NCBI RefSeq assembly: GCF_000331995.1
Contig: NC_020134.1
Span: 2,021,465 to 2,085,464, forward strand
Reading direction: 5' to 3'
DNA length: 64,000 nucleotides
Origin: Thermoclostridium stercorarium subsp. stercorarium DSM 8532
GTDB lineage: Bacteria; Bacillota; Clostridia; DSM-8532
Each line of letters begins with the position of its first letter. Within the stretch, counting starts at the first letter, position 1. A model generated the notes under the pieces. The model was not told the origin of the DNA. It saw nothing but the letters and a program-made list of their open reading frames with translations, and did not search any database. Positions 63,849 through 64,000 of this stretch are shown piece by piece. Both the position numbers and the translations under genes were made by a program.

Positions 63849-64000
63849 TTAATGTATTTTTACTATGCCAATTTCCATTAAATCTGGTTTTGTTCTAAGG
63901 ACAGGCAATATAACATCACATTCATTACCGATTAACTCTGTTTTATCAGGTGCGCAGAAAATCATTTGAAGATTTTGCTTTTTCATAAAATCCAACATGA
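63849..64000 (-). CDS. jetC: Wadjet SMC-like subunit JetC, C-terminal end only
   Basis: Only the last ~50 residues lie in the window: MLDFMKKQNLQMIFCAPDKT, then ELIGNECDVILPVLRTKPDL and a stop at 63849. This resembles the ABC-ATPase tail of JetC/MksB-like SMC proteins (NLQMIFCAP corresponds to the end of the ATPase core). It is immediately upstream of jetD in the same direction, the normal Wadjet order. The rest is outside the window. Confidence 0.65.
   Translation of the reverse strand, partial: MLDFMKKQNLQMIFCAPDKTELIGNECDVILPVLRTKPDLMEIGIVKIH

Noticed and set aside
1-64000. rRNA, tRNA, transposase, integrase or prophage genes
   Set aside because: None of the characteristic sequences or protein motifs were seen on either strand.

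Overview
The window most likely comes from Thermoclostridium (Clostridium) stercorarium or a very close relative. The main reason is the pair of cellulase genes at 55961-61808: a GH48 enzyme of 914 residues followed by a GH9 enzyme of 986 residues, each with X2 modules and a C-terminal CBM3. This is the layout known for the CelY/CelZ (Avicelase II/I) pair. Other signs agree: an amylase-pullulanase, AdhE, FeFe-hydrogenases, Rex-type operators and Firmicutes-style ribosome-binding sites. The species call is inference; the gene content is read from the sequence. I see no rRNA, tRNA, transposase or integrase.

Layout: 1-4055 holds an MMPL-family transporter (cut by the window edge) and its secreted heptad-repeat partner. 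4147-9063 is a giant secreted two-headed GH13 enzyme with LacI-type operator sequences upstream. 9415-10907 has rRNA methyltransferase RlmA and a broken trans-aconitate methyltransferase gene. 11302-16480 is a siderophore ABC transporter (YclNOPQ type) plus an AraC regulator, with a likely AraC operator. 16967-18457 is a stand-alone nuclease-helicase candidate. 18519-21163 carries a flavoprotein and a purine phosphoribosyltransferase/NCS2 permease pair. 21485-25257 is an amino-acid ABC transporter operon whose first gene appears to be a chimera of a uroporphyrinogen-decarboxylase-like protein and the C-terminal part of the solute-binding protein; a short Cys-containing leader ORF precedes it. 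25466-29650 holds Mrp, a MarR regulator and a FeoA-FeoB fusion.

The minus-strand block 42030-33644 is a probable redox/hydrogen operon: adhE, an APH-fold kinase, two thioredoxin-like 2Fe-2S proteins, a sensory FeFe-hydrogenase with a PAS domain, a SpoIIE/PP2C phosphatase and a second FeFe-hydrogenase. Two Rex-like boxes lie in front of adhE. A third Rex-like box, identical over 18 bases to one of them, lies in front of an orphan copy of one 2Fe-2S gene at 47739-47981; that locus looks like a deletion-shrunken duplicate of the adhE operon.

Two AT-rich defence segments frame the cellulases. 49081-55632 is a type I-B (Tneap/Cst) CRISPR-Cas locus with no cas1/cas2/cas4, an unusually short Cas6, and a small decaying array placed between cas5 and cas3. 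At the right edge, 62615-64000 holds jetD and the end of jetC from a Wadjet system. I did not find a wholly unknown multi-gene system. The strongest leads are the chimera gene, the kinase/phosphatase/sensor-hydrogenase/AdhE operon with its shrunken duplicate, and the minimal CRISPR locus.
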